A program made the translations under genes and the position numbers. Positions 11,711 through 23,700 of a stretch of DNA of 64,000 nt are shown here, one piece after another; position 1 is the stretch's first letter; every line of letters starts with the position of its first letter. The DNA is from Takakia lepidozioides (taxonomy: Eukaryota > Streptophyta > Takakiopsida > Takakiales > Takakiaceae), in contig CM060731.1 in the NCBI GenBank assembly GCA_030704615.1, positions 87,588,756 through 87,652,755 of the forward strand. Reading direction: 5' to 3'. Below the pieces are notes generated by a model. The model saw only the letters and a program-made list of their open reading frames with translations, was not told the DNA's origin and did no database searches.

Positions 11711-12190
11711 GCAAGAAAGGGGCTTCACGCCCCAATCATCACCTGGAGAGTCGGCAGAAGGGAATCAAGAAGGGCATCATGGCGGCAACAGGCAGAAGGA
11801 CAACAGTGCTTGCTCAGAGAGAATAGACAGAGGCAGCCGAAGGAGACATGGATCATTTTGGAGGAGAACGAGAACGGGAGAGAGAGAGAGCACGGGAGTG
11901 AAGAGAGAGCTAGCCACAGCGGGGTTGCTACAATTTTTGGGGAGAGAGACGAGGTAGAGACCCTGGTGGAGAGCGCAGCAGCGAGAGGGGGAACGTAGTG
12001 GCCGGAGTAAGAGGGGATGTGAAGAATAGTCGCAGTAGTAGCTATAGAACGCAGTCAGGCTGAAGCAGCAATCAGAGGAGAGACTAGCATTTAGGAGGAG
12101 AAGTAGTAGCTGCGACCCACATTGCAATTCGTGTAGTTGAGCAGTCAGGCACCCAAGTTGGGGATCGCCTCGATAGTAAAAGGAGTACAA
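11711..12190. other. Purine-rich spacer, no gene recognised
   Basis: The stretch is rich in GA repeats (for example GAGAGAGAG near 11880) and has short open frames on both strands without motifs. It separates element F from the Copia fragment. Confidence 0.35.
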
Positions 12191-12198
12191 AAGAAAGT

Positions 12199-12650
12199 TC
12201 ACGATACACCGTGTGCATTGGTGTCTTGTGGTTGATTGTGTATCTTCTTGCATTCCGTCTTATAGTTCTCCATTAGAAATGTTGTTTTAACATCCATTTG
12301 ATGAACTTCGTAATCATATTGAGCTAACAACACTTTGATAAAACAAGTCTTCACAACTGGTGAGATGGTTTCATGATAATCCACTCCTTGAACTTGTGAT
12401 TAGCATTTAGCTACAATACGAGCTTTGTACCGGTGAATATATCCATCAGTTTTGTATTTCAACTTAAAACTCCATACGAAACCAATGGCTTTTCGTCTTG
12501 TAGGCAACCTAGTAAGCTCTGAGTTGATTGCTTCTTCCCACTTTAGTTTGTCTGGAGATTGCATCGTTTCTTCATATATAGCAGGTTCAATCATTTGTGA
12601 TGCTTCTTTCATAGCTTCAATGACAATCATGGATGTAATCAACAGATCAT
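12199..12650 (-). pseudogene. Ty1/Copia reverse transcriptase fragment
   Basis: Minus-strand frames read as the N-terminal part of a Copia reverse transcriptase. A KWEEAINSE block, FVWSFKLKYKTDG and RYKARIVAKC are followed, across a stop, by DYHETISPVVK and HQMDVKTTFL. These are the first conserved blocks of the domain; the catalytic YVDD region is absent. The integrase of what is probably the same element lies at 14671-15000 on the same strand, in the integrase-before-RT order that defines Copia. Confidence 0.85.
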
Positions 12651-12670
12651 ATTAAAAGTTTTTCTTTCAA

Positions 12671-14670
12671 CATGGGCTGTTTGTGAGACCCCCACCAACA
12701 CCTACAGAAGCATATATAAGGAGTAGTGACCCCAAGAACGGTGCAAGCCCGTTAAGCGACCAAAAGCTAGTGAAGCAAGCGAGCAAGCCGGAAACCGACC
12801 AAAGCATGGGGAGCTATTCCGGACTGCCTACAACCAAAGGGAATTTCCACTGAGCCCGCACTGTTGAGTGGGGGAGCAAAGGAGAGACCATTGTGTCTTG
12901 GCGAGCAGCCGAAGCAGCTCCAAGTTGGCCCGGCGGTCAGTTTGGGAGTTAGGCACGCGCATCAAAGCAAGTAACTATGTATGAAATAAAGGGGAGTTAC
13001 CGAAGAGCGGTGCGCAACACGTGGTATCAGAGCTTAGAGATGTGTACGTGATTGTCCTTGAGATCGGCCTCACCATGGGGTCGGGCAAGGCCAAGCAACA
13101 GCGGAATGGCCCGAAAGCCGATGAATCTAGTGAGCCCGGTGGGGGCGACGCGCTGCCGGAGCAGCATGGGGAAAGAGAGGAAGATCTCTCTAAGGATGAT
13201 GCTGCCCAAAATCAAGAGCCACCTGAGAAATCGGAGCCCGAGGATTTCGCCGACCCGCCCCCGGACCAGCAAAAGTCCCAGATGCCGCTAGGATTTTGGA
13301 AAAAGTTGTTGGCCTAGTTCGGTGGGACTCTAAAGAATGTGGTGAAAGCGGCCAATGTGGGGACCAAGTGGAGGTGGCTCCCACCTATTAATTTGAGGGG
13401 CTATGATGGTGGCAGAAGCACCTCCAGGACCAGGGGCCAGGCCCGGAAGCCATGAGCTGGAGTGGGTTCAAGGAACTAATGAAGAAGCAATTCGTATCCC
13501 TCAACTCATCTTGGCTCGCCCGAGACAAGATGAGGAACTTGAAACAAATGGATGACATTTGGGGATATTGGGGGCTTCACCCTTCCAAGTGGTCTACGGG
13601 AAAGCACCTAATTTGGTGCCTACGATGAGGACGTTTACGAGTTGGAGCTATCGGCGGAGAGCAAAATACACCTTGTGTTCCATGTTTCGTTTTTAAAGCC
13701 GTACTTCAAGGATGAAGCGTGTCCAACTCGGCAACAAGCACCACCTGTGCTGTTGGATCATGAAAATGAACCTGAGTACAATGTGGAGGCAGTACTTAAG
13801 TCAAGGAGGTTCAAGAACCGAGAAACAAAGTATCTCGTGAAATGAAAGTGTTACCATCATGTGGAGGTAACTAGGGTGCATGCCTTAGAAATGGGAAACG
13901 CACCCGAGACGGACTTGGCAGCTTTCGAAGGACGACCTCAAAAGTGAAAGAAGCATTGATGGGGACATCAACCTTAGATGGTGGGGGAGGGAACGCATGT
14001 TTGCTTAGCTAGCTTGGGAATCGGATTGCAAAGACTTGTGTTATACAAATCTTGTTTATAAAGAGAAAACGTTTCCAAATGTTGTGTTTCCTATTTTGTT
14101 TGGAATGGAGATGCATGGTGTGGTTGGTTAGTATGTAGAGGGGGCTCCAAGTGGGGTGGTCGTAACATAGGGAGTCGTAGTGGGGGTGGCATAGGACTCA
14201 CTGCGGGGCTGAGGCATTGTGGTGGGAGTTGTGGGGAGTCTTGGGGCTCACCACGGTCCATTGGGGCCGTGGTGGATGGGCCAATACTCACCGCGACTCA
14301 TCACAGGGAGTCTAGGGTCACCGTGGTGGTTCATAAAAAAGAACATGGGCTGTTTGTGAGACCCCCGCCAACACCTACAGAAGTACATATAGGGAGAAGT
14401 GACCGTGAGAATGGTGCAAACCTGTTAAGCGACCAAAAGCTAGTGAAGCGAGCGAACGAACCGGAAAGCGACTGCAAAGAGCATGTTGAAAGAAGTGAAT
14501 GCGGTGGCAAGATGGACACCGAAAAGTGTTGGCCGCCGGGCCAATTTGGAGCTAATTCGGCTGCTCGTCGGGACATAACGGTCCCCCCCTTGCTCCCCCA
14601 CTCGACCCTTGACAGCGCGGGCTCAGTGGAATTTCCCTTTGGTTGTAGGCAGTTCAGAATAGCTCCCCAC
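12671..14670 (+). mobile_element. Element A2: rearranged chromovirus inside a Copia element
   Basis: A 5'-truncated LTR (12671-13019) is followed by the primer site TGGTATCAGAGC (13022) and a gag start (ATG 13075, stop at 13315-13317). After about 13565 gag jumps to short integrase-end and chromodomain segments (13590-13950), so nearly all pol is deleted. LTR sequence resumes in plus orientation at about 14130-14530. It is then abruptly joined to LTR sequence in minus orientation (14531-14670). Both sides are Copia sequence. The element has therefore suffered internal deletion and an inversion. Confidence 0.8.
13642..13950 (+). pseudogene. Chromodomain remnant of A2
   Basis: The frame gives the end of the integrase (VFHVSFLKPYFKDE), the linker LLDHENEPEY and the chromodomain start VEAVLKSRRFKNRETKYLVK, then a stop where the other copies have tryptophan. 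Later codons contain further stops. It matches the chromodomains at 46030 and 59715. Confidence 0.8.
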
Positions 14671-15000
14671 GTGCAATGATCTATTCATCCGCTCAACTAC
14701 ATCATTCGACTCAGGTATATATAGAACAACAAGTTGTTGAGCTATTCCATTCTCTTGACAAAATTGATTGAAAGCCTTTGAGATGTACCCACCACCATTG
14801 TCAGATGTCAAAATCTTAATAGCCTTTCCAGTTTGTTTTTCTGTAAGTACTTTGAATTCCTTGAATTTCTTTAGTACTTGACTTTTCTGCCTAAAAAAAT
14901 TCACCACGATTCTCATTGACAAATCATCACTGAATGTCACAAAGTAGCTTCCCACTTCATCAATGATATCATCGAAGAAATGATGGAAACATTTTATATC
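14671..15000 (-). pseudogene. Ty1/Copia integrase fragment
   Basis: The minus strand encodes part of a Copia integrase core: YFVTFSDDLS, KSQVLKKFKEFK, ILTSDNGGGY, NGIAQQLVVLYIPESN and VVERMNRS. The second catalytic Asp (SDN) and the Glu of ERMNRS are visible. The fragment is cut at NRSL exactly where A2 begins, and the RT part resumes beyond A2 at 12650. Confidence 0.85.
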
Positions 15001-15009
15001 AAACATCGG

Positions 15010-15455
15010 AAGGCTACTCCATATCATCCGTAGATTAGTGGTCAAGTGGAGCGGAGTTGATCTCAGCATTAACTACCTTGATCCGACACATCCCTTGTTC
15101 ATTGGTTTACGGGGTGGAGTCCATTATGCCCATTGAGACAAAGATCCCGTCTTTACGATTAGCCATCACGGAGAGGCTAGCAACATTTGAGTCATAGGCT
15201 CAAGATGCTCGAAAGCTTGGACAAGACTTGGCGATCAGTTCATGCTCAACATGTGGAAGTAGTACAACGATGGATGAAAGCTCAGTTCGACCTAAAACGC
15301 AAAAGAGGATCTTTGATTCCGATGATTTGGTACTGCTTTCGATAGTAGACACAAAGAGTTCAAGCCAAGGTTTGACTCGTATTGGATGGGACCATGCATA
15401 GTCAAAATAGTCTAAGTTGACAACGGTTCGTTGCAATTAGACACATTAAGAGTGT
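15010..15455 (+). pseudogene. Ty3/Gypsy integrase C-terminal fragment
   Basis: With several stops the plus strand reads ATPYHP, then GQVERS, LVHWFTGW/LVYG-like, IETKIPSLRLAITERL and a FDSDDLVLL region. These are the usual order of the end of the catalytic core and the C-terminal domain of plant Ty3/Gypsy integrases. It does not match family A closely, so it belongs to another lineage. Confidence 0.65.
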
Positions 15456-16160
15456 AACTTCCAGTTTGTGTCCACAAATGAGCCATGGCTTCCCTATAAT
15501 TGCATAGAGAGCTCAACCAACACAATGAAGGAAGGTTGCGCTCTACACTAAAACTAGTCTCCGACTTTCAGTCATCACTAGAATGAACCAAAATAGTCTA
15601 TCTGAAATATATTCACACTTCATTTTGAATGTCACGGCCTCACCGGTGGATATCTTTTCCACTTTTATCGGTTTGAGTAACTAGGCTCCGTTCCCATATA
15701 TATACTACTAATAATAACAAGCGGCTAGTCGCGTATGGTTCTCTTTGTGAATAGTGGAATTTTAATCCATTGAAAATTCATCCGTTTATTTTTCATAAGT
15801 TGTTCAATAAAAAAGATGTTACTTGAGGGAGGTATTACCTGGATAAGTACATCATGGAAGTACTTTTTAGCAAATGAGAGGAGATGACACCTGGGGAAAA
15901 CACAACAAGGGCTTAGCGATTTTGGATGTGTAGTATCTGTTTTAGAATAAAGAGGATCCAACAAAGAATGTTTTTATATATGTGTGTGTGTGTGTGTTCA
16001 CAATGTGCACAATTGTTTCTTGCTAGGTTTTGGTATAGATGAACTAGTGTTTAATCAAGACCTAATATTGGGATAATCTCATTTACAAAAAAACCAAACA
16101 TAGTCATTCTCCCCACATAGAACCATCAACAAATTGGCATAACGTGGGACTAAAGAGCCA
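15456..16160. other. Intergenic, 3' side of IFT57
   Basis: I see no gene. A (GT)n microsatellite lies at about 15978-15996. A terminal IFT57 exon could be hidden here, but I could not find one with matching sequence. Confidence 0.35.
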
Positions 16161-16163
16161 CCA

Positions 16164-16390
16164 ACAGTGAGTAGCTCAGTTGGTTAAGTGCACTCAGTGC
16201 CACCCAGACGATTCTGGGGTCAATCTTGCTACTGACGGGTGTGGTATGGTTCCTAGGTGGTGCCCCATTCCTACGCCTCATGGCGGGTTACTGTGAAAGA
16301 GGTTATTTTCTCCTCTCACTACTAAGGGGCCTAATTTGTGAGTTGTCGCTCCCAGGTGTTTCCCTTAAAAAAATAAAAAATAAAAAATAA
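16164..16390 (+). mobile_element. SINE, family 2
   Basis: A tRNA-like head (TAGCTCAGTTGG as box A, GGGGTCAATCTTG as box B) is followed by a body of about 150 bases and an A-rich tail of AAAAAATAAAAA units, the hallmark of a retroposed pol III transcript. The body differs from family 1. Split or partial relatives flank the element at 16757-17724. Confidence 0.7.
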
Positions 16391-16568
16391 ACCCAATTTA
16401 AACTATTGAAGAGGTATCATCACTGAACTATGGATGGTTTAGCCCCACTTTTTGGAAGTAAGAAACTTTTATAACACTGCAGTAAAATTGATCAAGTTAT
16501 AATGATATATCAAATGACCAAAAGGTTATGGGTTCAAATTGCACATGATTTTGGTTTCTAGTTCTGAG

Positions 16569-19500
16569 TTATGATCCTTTCTTCACCTGCAATAACGAAT
16601 GCTCCAGGACACCAATTCTCACTTCCATTTCTTGCAACTCAACCTACACAAAGAAACCTCCGTATTTTGAAATGATTTGTAATCCGACGATTTTTTGAAG
16701 AAGATCCTCTTGTTAGTAGCTCAGCACTAAGTGCCACCCTGAGTGTTAGTCTTGCTAACTACACCTAATATAACATTTAATGTGGGCCACACTAATTAGC
16801 AAAGATCAATTTTGAAGGCTTACACAAGTGTTATTAGTGTGGGCCACACTAATTTAACACCCAAACTAATATATGTATATTATAATCAGTGTGGCCTATA
16901 CTCATTTGGGGAGCTCAAAATTAGTGTGGGCAATATGTATTTTAAATTGTGTTTTAAATCTTTAATATATTATCCCCTTCTTTTCCAAATTTAAATCAAT
17001 GGGGCGGTTATTCTTTGACACATAAGGGGTATTTTCCAAACGTTATTTGCGTATGTTTGAGTTTTTGATTTGCCCACTTCTTTTGATATCAATGGGATGG
17101 TTATTCTTTATATATACCACATAAGACTTAGTGGAAGGTGTTGGGTCACATGGGTCTTCGGATTTGGCATTTTCAAAAACTTGATTACAAGCCCGAGGAA
17201 AAACCCCGATTGATTAAAGTCCAAAAAACCAAAAAAATAAAATAAAATGAGGAACAGGGTAGGCTGACTTGAGGGGCTGAAGCATGATGCTTGAGCGCAA
17301 AGAACCCCACAAAACAAATTGGAAGTACAAAATCTCTTTGTCCAACATTTGTGAATAAGGTTATTTCAGGCGCGATCCTAATAACAGACTCCAATAGAAA
17401 GTAAAAAAAATGTTGAGGAATGGAACAACACGAGACTGAAGCACTCAAAAACTACACAAAACAAATTGAAGTAGAATTGTGACCTATTGCTCCCAAGTTT
17501 CATTTTAAGACAAAAACAATTAAGATATAGAAAAGTTTTTTTGGCCAATATTAATTAATGAGGTTATCTCATGCAAAATCTCTGGTCTTTCATTTATTTA
17601 TTTATATCCACAGTAATTTGAAAAAAAGAAAAACTTGGAAACACACCTATTAATGTGGCCCACATTAATCTACCACGGGCACACTAATTGGGGACCCACA
17701 CTAGATGTTGTATTTGGTGTAGTTGTGTGTGATATTTTTTCCCCCTTGGGCAGTGCTCAACACCCACGGCAAGGGTAGCTTTTCCTCACATTGTAAGTAA
17801 GGAGCTTGATTTTTAAGGGTTGTGCCCCACTGATGTTTCTCTTTTTCTTAAATTCAGTGTAATGAATGGCTTACAATGGATCACCCAATGATTGTTGCTA
17901 TGCAACTAGTCATGTCACAAATATGACAAGACACGCACCCGCACACCCAGACACATTCTTTATGATTGTTTGTCATGGATGCTAAAACAGTGCATGCAAC
18001 AAAGACCTTTAGTTTTTGAATGGTAGACTTGATTTGAACAAGAGGAGATAAATCAGAGATGACATTGCCTTTCTCAACCATTAGTTGCTGCACACACACA
18101 CACACACACACGTATAGGGTCAAGGGTAGATTTCATTGTAAGCATAATCATGGATGGACACGAGTTTTTTTGGTGAAAAGTATGTGTGGCCTCGTCTTAA
18201 TGAGGCCACAAGGGGCAGAGGCGACAGTGACCTGACAGCGGGCCCCACTACATTTAAACCCTCCATATTGCTATATTTTTGTTGTATTTTTAGTAAACGA
18301 TTGGAGTGTGGCAAGAATTCGGGATGTAGCTTGGTGGAAGGATAATGCTGATGTTGTCACGGGGTTGGAGGGTTCAATCCTAAATAGGCTGGTCTGTGCT
18401 GATATTAACTATCTCCATGGAGGTAGTTTGTCTTTATTTGCATGAAGGTAGTTCATCACGTTTTTACAATTACCTTCATGCAGGTAGTTACATGACTTTG
18501 TGCATGAAGGTAGTCATATATTTTCTAAGCCAAAAAAATTCTAAGTCCTCGAGGCATGTAGGTAGTTGGAGCCTATGTTAGTGAGGTGGCGGGCCCCACT
18601 GCCCAACCAGCCTCATTACGAGGAGGCCACATAAAATTCAGAGGCGTTTAAACTTCTAGATGGAATAGTAGAGGGCATTGGGAAAGTATATATGTAACGA
18701 AACCTTGACTTGCTCAAGCTGTTCAAAGACATGCGCCAGGTCATTGGTCAACTCCGTCACTCTTTCTAGACTCGTGTTGTATCTCTACATCCACCATATA
18801 TTTAAATATATATAAGTAAAAGAACTACACCTTGAAAATTAATTTTGGTTGGTTGTAGTCCATATGTTAAGGTCTTCACATCCACAACATGTCTATAAAG
18901 TATACATTGATTAAAGAGTAATGGACAAAGTATAGAGGTCGGATGTATTTTTTAGGAGGGGATTCAATGGAGATGAATTTGAGATGGGTGAATTTGGTGG
19001 AGGAGTTGCATGACACATTTGTGTAATATATTTATATGCTTGGGTGCAAGGGGAGAGATGGTGTTAACCTCATGGATATCCAAGAGTCGTGCTTTAATAG
19101 TCGCATATTCCATGGCCTGTAGTACAAATTAATGAGATTTATGTAAAACTTCATACTTATTGCATTTTGTCAAGTTCCAATAAACAAATGCCCAAGTAAA
19201 CATAAGATTTTTATTTTATATCAAATTACTGGATATTATTACACAAGATTGTTCACCAGGCCAATTTGAACTTTTTTCAACTGTAACATATGTAAAAATA
19301 AAGTAGAATAAAGTTTGGTTAGCATCCAATGGATTTTATAGAGATATTGTCGTGGAGGGGCAAATGTTGAAGGATTGAACCCAATATCACCTTGGTTATA
19401 CACAAGGAAGGCACAAAATAAATAAATAAAACTCGCAATTTTGTTGTTTGTACATTAAGAAATAAAACTCTTGCCAAAGCAAGCGTAATTTATGGTGTCA

Positions 19501-20763
19501 CTTCAACCCAAAGGGCTCCTGCCTTTGGTTTGGAAGGTGGGCACATTTTTACGGCCGTAACTGGGACAACGTGCTTGCCCAACTCTCCCCCAATGATTTG
19601 AAAGTCCCAAGCTAGTACCCACATATTAAGTAATCAGTTGACCCTGTTACCCTCATTTACAGCTAGGTTGGCCAGAATGGGTGTCAACATCCAACATACA
19701 CCTATGTAGCTTTGAACCCACAACCACTTCTTTGGCCTTGTGCCCCTATCGCTAGGCCATCTGTTGGATGCTTTGTTGTACATTATATTTTGTGTAAGGA
19801 TTTTGCAGGTATATTGCTAAAGAATTGAGAAGAGATGTGAATTTACATTTTGGAATAATAGATTGATCATTTGTGTAATCACATGTAAAGAGGTATTGAA
19901 AGAATAGCATCAAACCAAAGGCTCAAGTTGAACATTTATAAACTTCTCACAGCTTTCGAGTTTATCCAATGCTGATGACACGTCCTCCTCAACCCTGTAA
20001 TACCAAACAAGCAGATTTAAAGTTTTTTCTCGTTTTATGGAACGTACATAGATGAATTGATGAGCCTGGATTAAACAAAAATAAATTAATAGTACTTTAT
20101 GAATAAAACATCACCTTTCAAGCTGAGCAATATTACTTCCAAGACTTGTTGATATCTCCTATGCCCCAATGCAAAATGAACAAGATTAAATATGTTGAAA
20201 TGTTTCAGAATAATAAAGGAATATTATCTCAATGTATAAGTCTTTCTGGCTGCTTGTTTCTACCAAATATTGTTTGCATTAGAGTTATTCGTAAAGTGAG
20301 CCTGAGTCTGGTACCCAGTTTGGACCCGAGTTTCTCATTTCATACTGCGTTTGAGTAAATCCGCAAAGTTCAGAAAAATGGACACGAGGTCAGAAAAGAG
20401 GGCACCAAATCAAAAATTGGGGATGATGGCGCGAGCTCGTGAGCTTTGACTGTCTCCGCCTCGACAAGGAACAAAACTCGGGTCCAAACTCCTGCCATGA
20501 CCATTTCCCTATGTCCTGGCAGTTTGGTCCCGTGCTTTTCTCTAAGGGTACCCTCATGTCCGAGTTTTGAGTTCTCATGCCCAGTTTTGGCCAAACTGAG
20601 GGTTCTCTCTATTGTCATGATGTAATATGTATTTGTATCTAAATTACATATGTTTGATTTTACTTTTAAATCTTCTTTTCAATAATACTTTGTAATGTAT
20701 ACGTACCCTATGCACCTTTTGGGCTTGCTCCAAATGTGCACGCCAATCCTTCCCATCTGCAAT
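16569..20763 (-). CDS. IFT57: IFT57 exons 9-15: coiled-coil half
   Basis: Seven short exons (57, 44, 79, 48, 81, 81 and 57 nt) encode heptad-rich helices from KDWRAHLEQ to RIGVLEHSLLQ. Five are multiples of three; the 44- and 79-nt pair share a split Arg codon. Introns hold two MITE-like elements and a SINE. After LLQ the frame continues five codons to a TAA at 16571-16569. Confidence 0.9.
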
Positions 20764-23700
20764 CTATAACAAGAAGATTACGTAACTAAGTAATATATAT
20801 AGACCTGATCATGTGAAAACAATGATTACATATTTGCTTTTAGCTTTGTCATATGTATGATTGGAGTTGATCCCAATGAATTTTATCCATTGCATTGATA
20901 ATGAATAAAAGTAAAATTAAAAGCTCCTACCAAAGCTCATTAAGTATGGTGTCCCTTCTCCCTAAAAGAGGCTATCTCCATTTGAAAGGTGGACACGTGG
21001 ACACCTTCATAATCAGAACCTTCCTCAATTGAAAGCCATTTCTTATATATATATATAACACTTTAGAATGTAGGTTAATCGACATACCACAGATATGCGA
21101 AGTTGGGGGGCAATTCGTTCTAGCTCTAGTTTCCATTTGTTGGGATCCACTCTCATATCGAGGGTAATTAATCTGTATCACCTAGAGATCTACTGTTAAG
21201 TATTAAATTGTCATAAAAATTAGGGTCTATTGACTAGTGTATAGACTAGATGGTGATAATGACGATGATGATTTCGAATAGATATAAAGCAGTTTGCTTG
21301 AGATTTAAAAAAAAAAATTAATATGTATATATGTTATATTAAGCACATATATATGTAAGAGATGATAAGATATATATCATTGTTTGAAAACTTATTCCTG
21401 TAGTAGATATACTGATCAGCCTTACTCATTAAAAAGAAAATGTACATACTGTTCATCTAGTCCCTTGCATGAAATATCTGAAACTTGTGGGCTCGTTATT
21501 GCATCAAAATAAGGCTCTTGATCTGTATCGCCAATATTTGGGATATACATCTGCAATATCATTATTGATTGGTTTCAAGCAATGAGTGCAAATTGGTTTT
21601 TCGTAAATGTGACTGATTTCATAGACCACTATAAAATATCATCCGTGGCAATATGTGTGATTTATTATGAACTCAATATGAGTCCATGGTAAATATTATG
21701 GTCTTCATGTCATTGAATAAAACAACATCAATTCATTTATATCTTATTTTCATGCATATATAAGTCCATGGCAAAATATTTGGTCTTGTCATTGAATAAA
21801 TAACACGATATATTTACATTTTTTCTTCTTTCTTTCTATCCATGGATGATAATAACCTCATGTGGAGTTTCACTGAGAATTGCTTCTTCAAATCCTTGTG
21901 CGTGAAATGTACATAATCTACATGACAAGGTTTTGAAATTTTTCATATATACAATAATAGTTTTTATTAACTAGATATATCTATAGATGTTGAATATGAT
22001 TATAGTTATTTTACGATCGATTTTTTACTATATTTTACAATGTTTATAGTCAAACATAATACAGACATAGTGTATCCTTATTATTGTTATTATCCTATCT
22101 GCATGTATATATAAAGAGCGAGGAATCATACGAGTAATTAGGCAATAAAAACTCAAATTTCTTTGCCTCCAATGCCAAGCTACCAAGCGTATCCACCACA
22201 CTACATACCGCATCCCCATAACCCTGAAAATGGAGACAATTGAGATATGTATTGTCATTATATCTCATGTTTTTACTAGACTCTTAATATGTCATTAACC
22301 GACCAACCGCCCATCGATTCTATGCAAAGTTCTTGATCCTTAATATTGGGCCTTTTTATACCCCTGAATGTTTTTGGTGCGTGGCCTATCTTAGCAAAGC
22401 AAATCACAACAATTTCAGCCATATGTTAATATAGGCATTTGCAGTCTCTCGGAGTTGAACCGGTGACTTCTACCACATGAAGTTATGAAAAAATATAAGA
22501 TTTTAGTATGACAATTATTTAGGCCCATGACCATGGGTTGTGCTAACGCGCGCGTGAGCATGCTCACCGCTGTGCTAGGTGACTATGAGGACTTAGTATT
22601 TTTTTGATGCGGTCAGCGTCAGTGGACTTCTTTGATGGTGGTGTTTGGCCACTCGTGTTTATTAGTGTGCCCTAGCATGTTGTTGTTGGTTCTAATAATG
22701 AGTGCAGCAATTTGTGTGCCTTTCAAATTGAAAGCGGGTGTTCAAGGTCTCGGCCACGGGAACGCAGCTTGATGGTGTAGTTTTGTATTGTGTATCACTA
22801 AGTTTGTAAGACACCATCCGAGGATTGAGGACGTGGATTGGGATAAGTTTATCATTGTTAGAAGGCTGATTGCACCTGTACAGTGAAGTATCATCCGTCA
22901 AGCCATCTCTCTCATTGTCTCTATCTCTTCTATATCCTTCCTCATAGCTGACAGCTTGTCCGCCCCTCCTCACTGGACTCATAGGCATGCTCAAATGCTC
23001 TGACAATTTCCTATGCGATATACGCCTCATGACCTATATTCATTTCTTTTAAAGACAAACTCTTGTGCTATATCATTGGCCTTGGCCTTGCAATCCAGGC
23101 TAAACTCCAATTGAAGGGACTCCCTTCTCTTTTCTTGTGATTTCTTTTATAGGGCCCACCCTTGAAAAGGGGCAGTAGCTGTATGGCGAAGTGGCTCTTA
23201 GTTACGCCAGCTTTGGCTGGAGTCTTCTCTCCTTGATTTCTTTCATTGTCTCATTTCTTGCTAGTCTTTGCCCATCGTGTTTGCCCTTAATTGGGGCAAT
23301 CCTTCCAATCTGTCTGTATGGTGTTTATTGTAGGTGGTGATGTGATTGCATACACTATTCTCTTACAACTTTACGCTTTCTGAGTATGCAGGTTGAGATA
23401 ATTAGGTGGGTTCTCCATTGTGGTGATCAAGCAATGTTCTTCACCAGCATTTGATTTTCCTCCCTTCCCCCTTCTCTCTATTGTAAGCTTGCAAACATTC
23501 TTTTATCTTCTGTTTGCTGTCGGCCTCATTGCCTCTATGACTTCTTGGGGTGATTCACGAAAGAGAGGTAAAAGAAGGAGCCTATCTCCTGGTGCAAGAG
23601 GGAAAGGTAGGGGCTGATCTACCATGAAACTTACTCCTATGGAAGCCTACTTAGGTGCTTTGATACTTGGCAAAGGTCCCTCCCAATCACCCGTTTCTCC

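Noticed and set aside
15725-15964. A minus-strand frame of 79 codons as the missing last IFT57 exon
   Set aside because: Its sequence does not resemble the family C-terminus, and the joined frame from the donor at 16586 does not continue sensibly.
15975-18112. (GT)n at about 15978 and (CA)n at about 18091
   Set aside because: Ordinary microsatellites; nothing beyond variable length is expected of them.
22440-22485. A GGTTCAACTCC box B-like sequence on the minus strand
   Set aside because: No box A at the right distance and no tRNA fold or SINE body could be made out.
22692-23030. A minus-strand frame of 112 codons inside the large intron
   Set aside because: No family motif, and it does not join in phase with the IFT57 exons.
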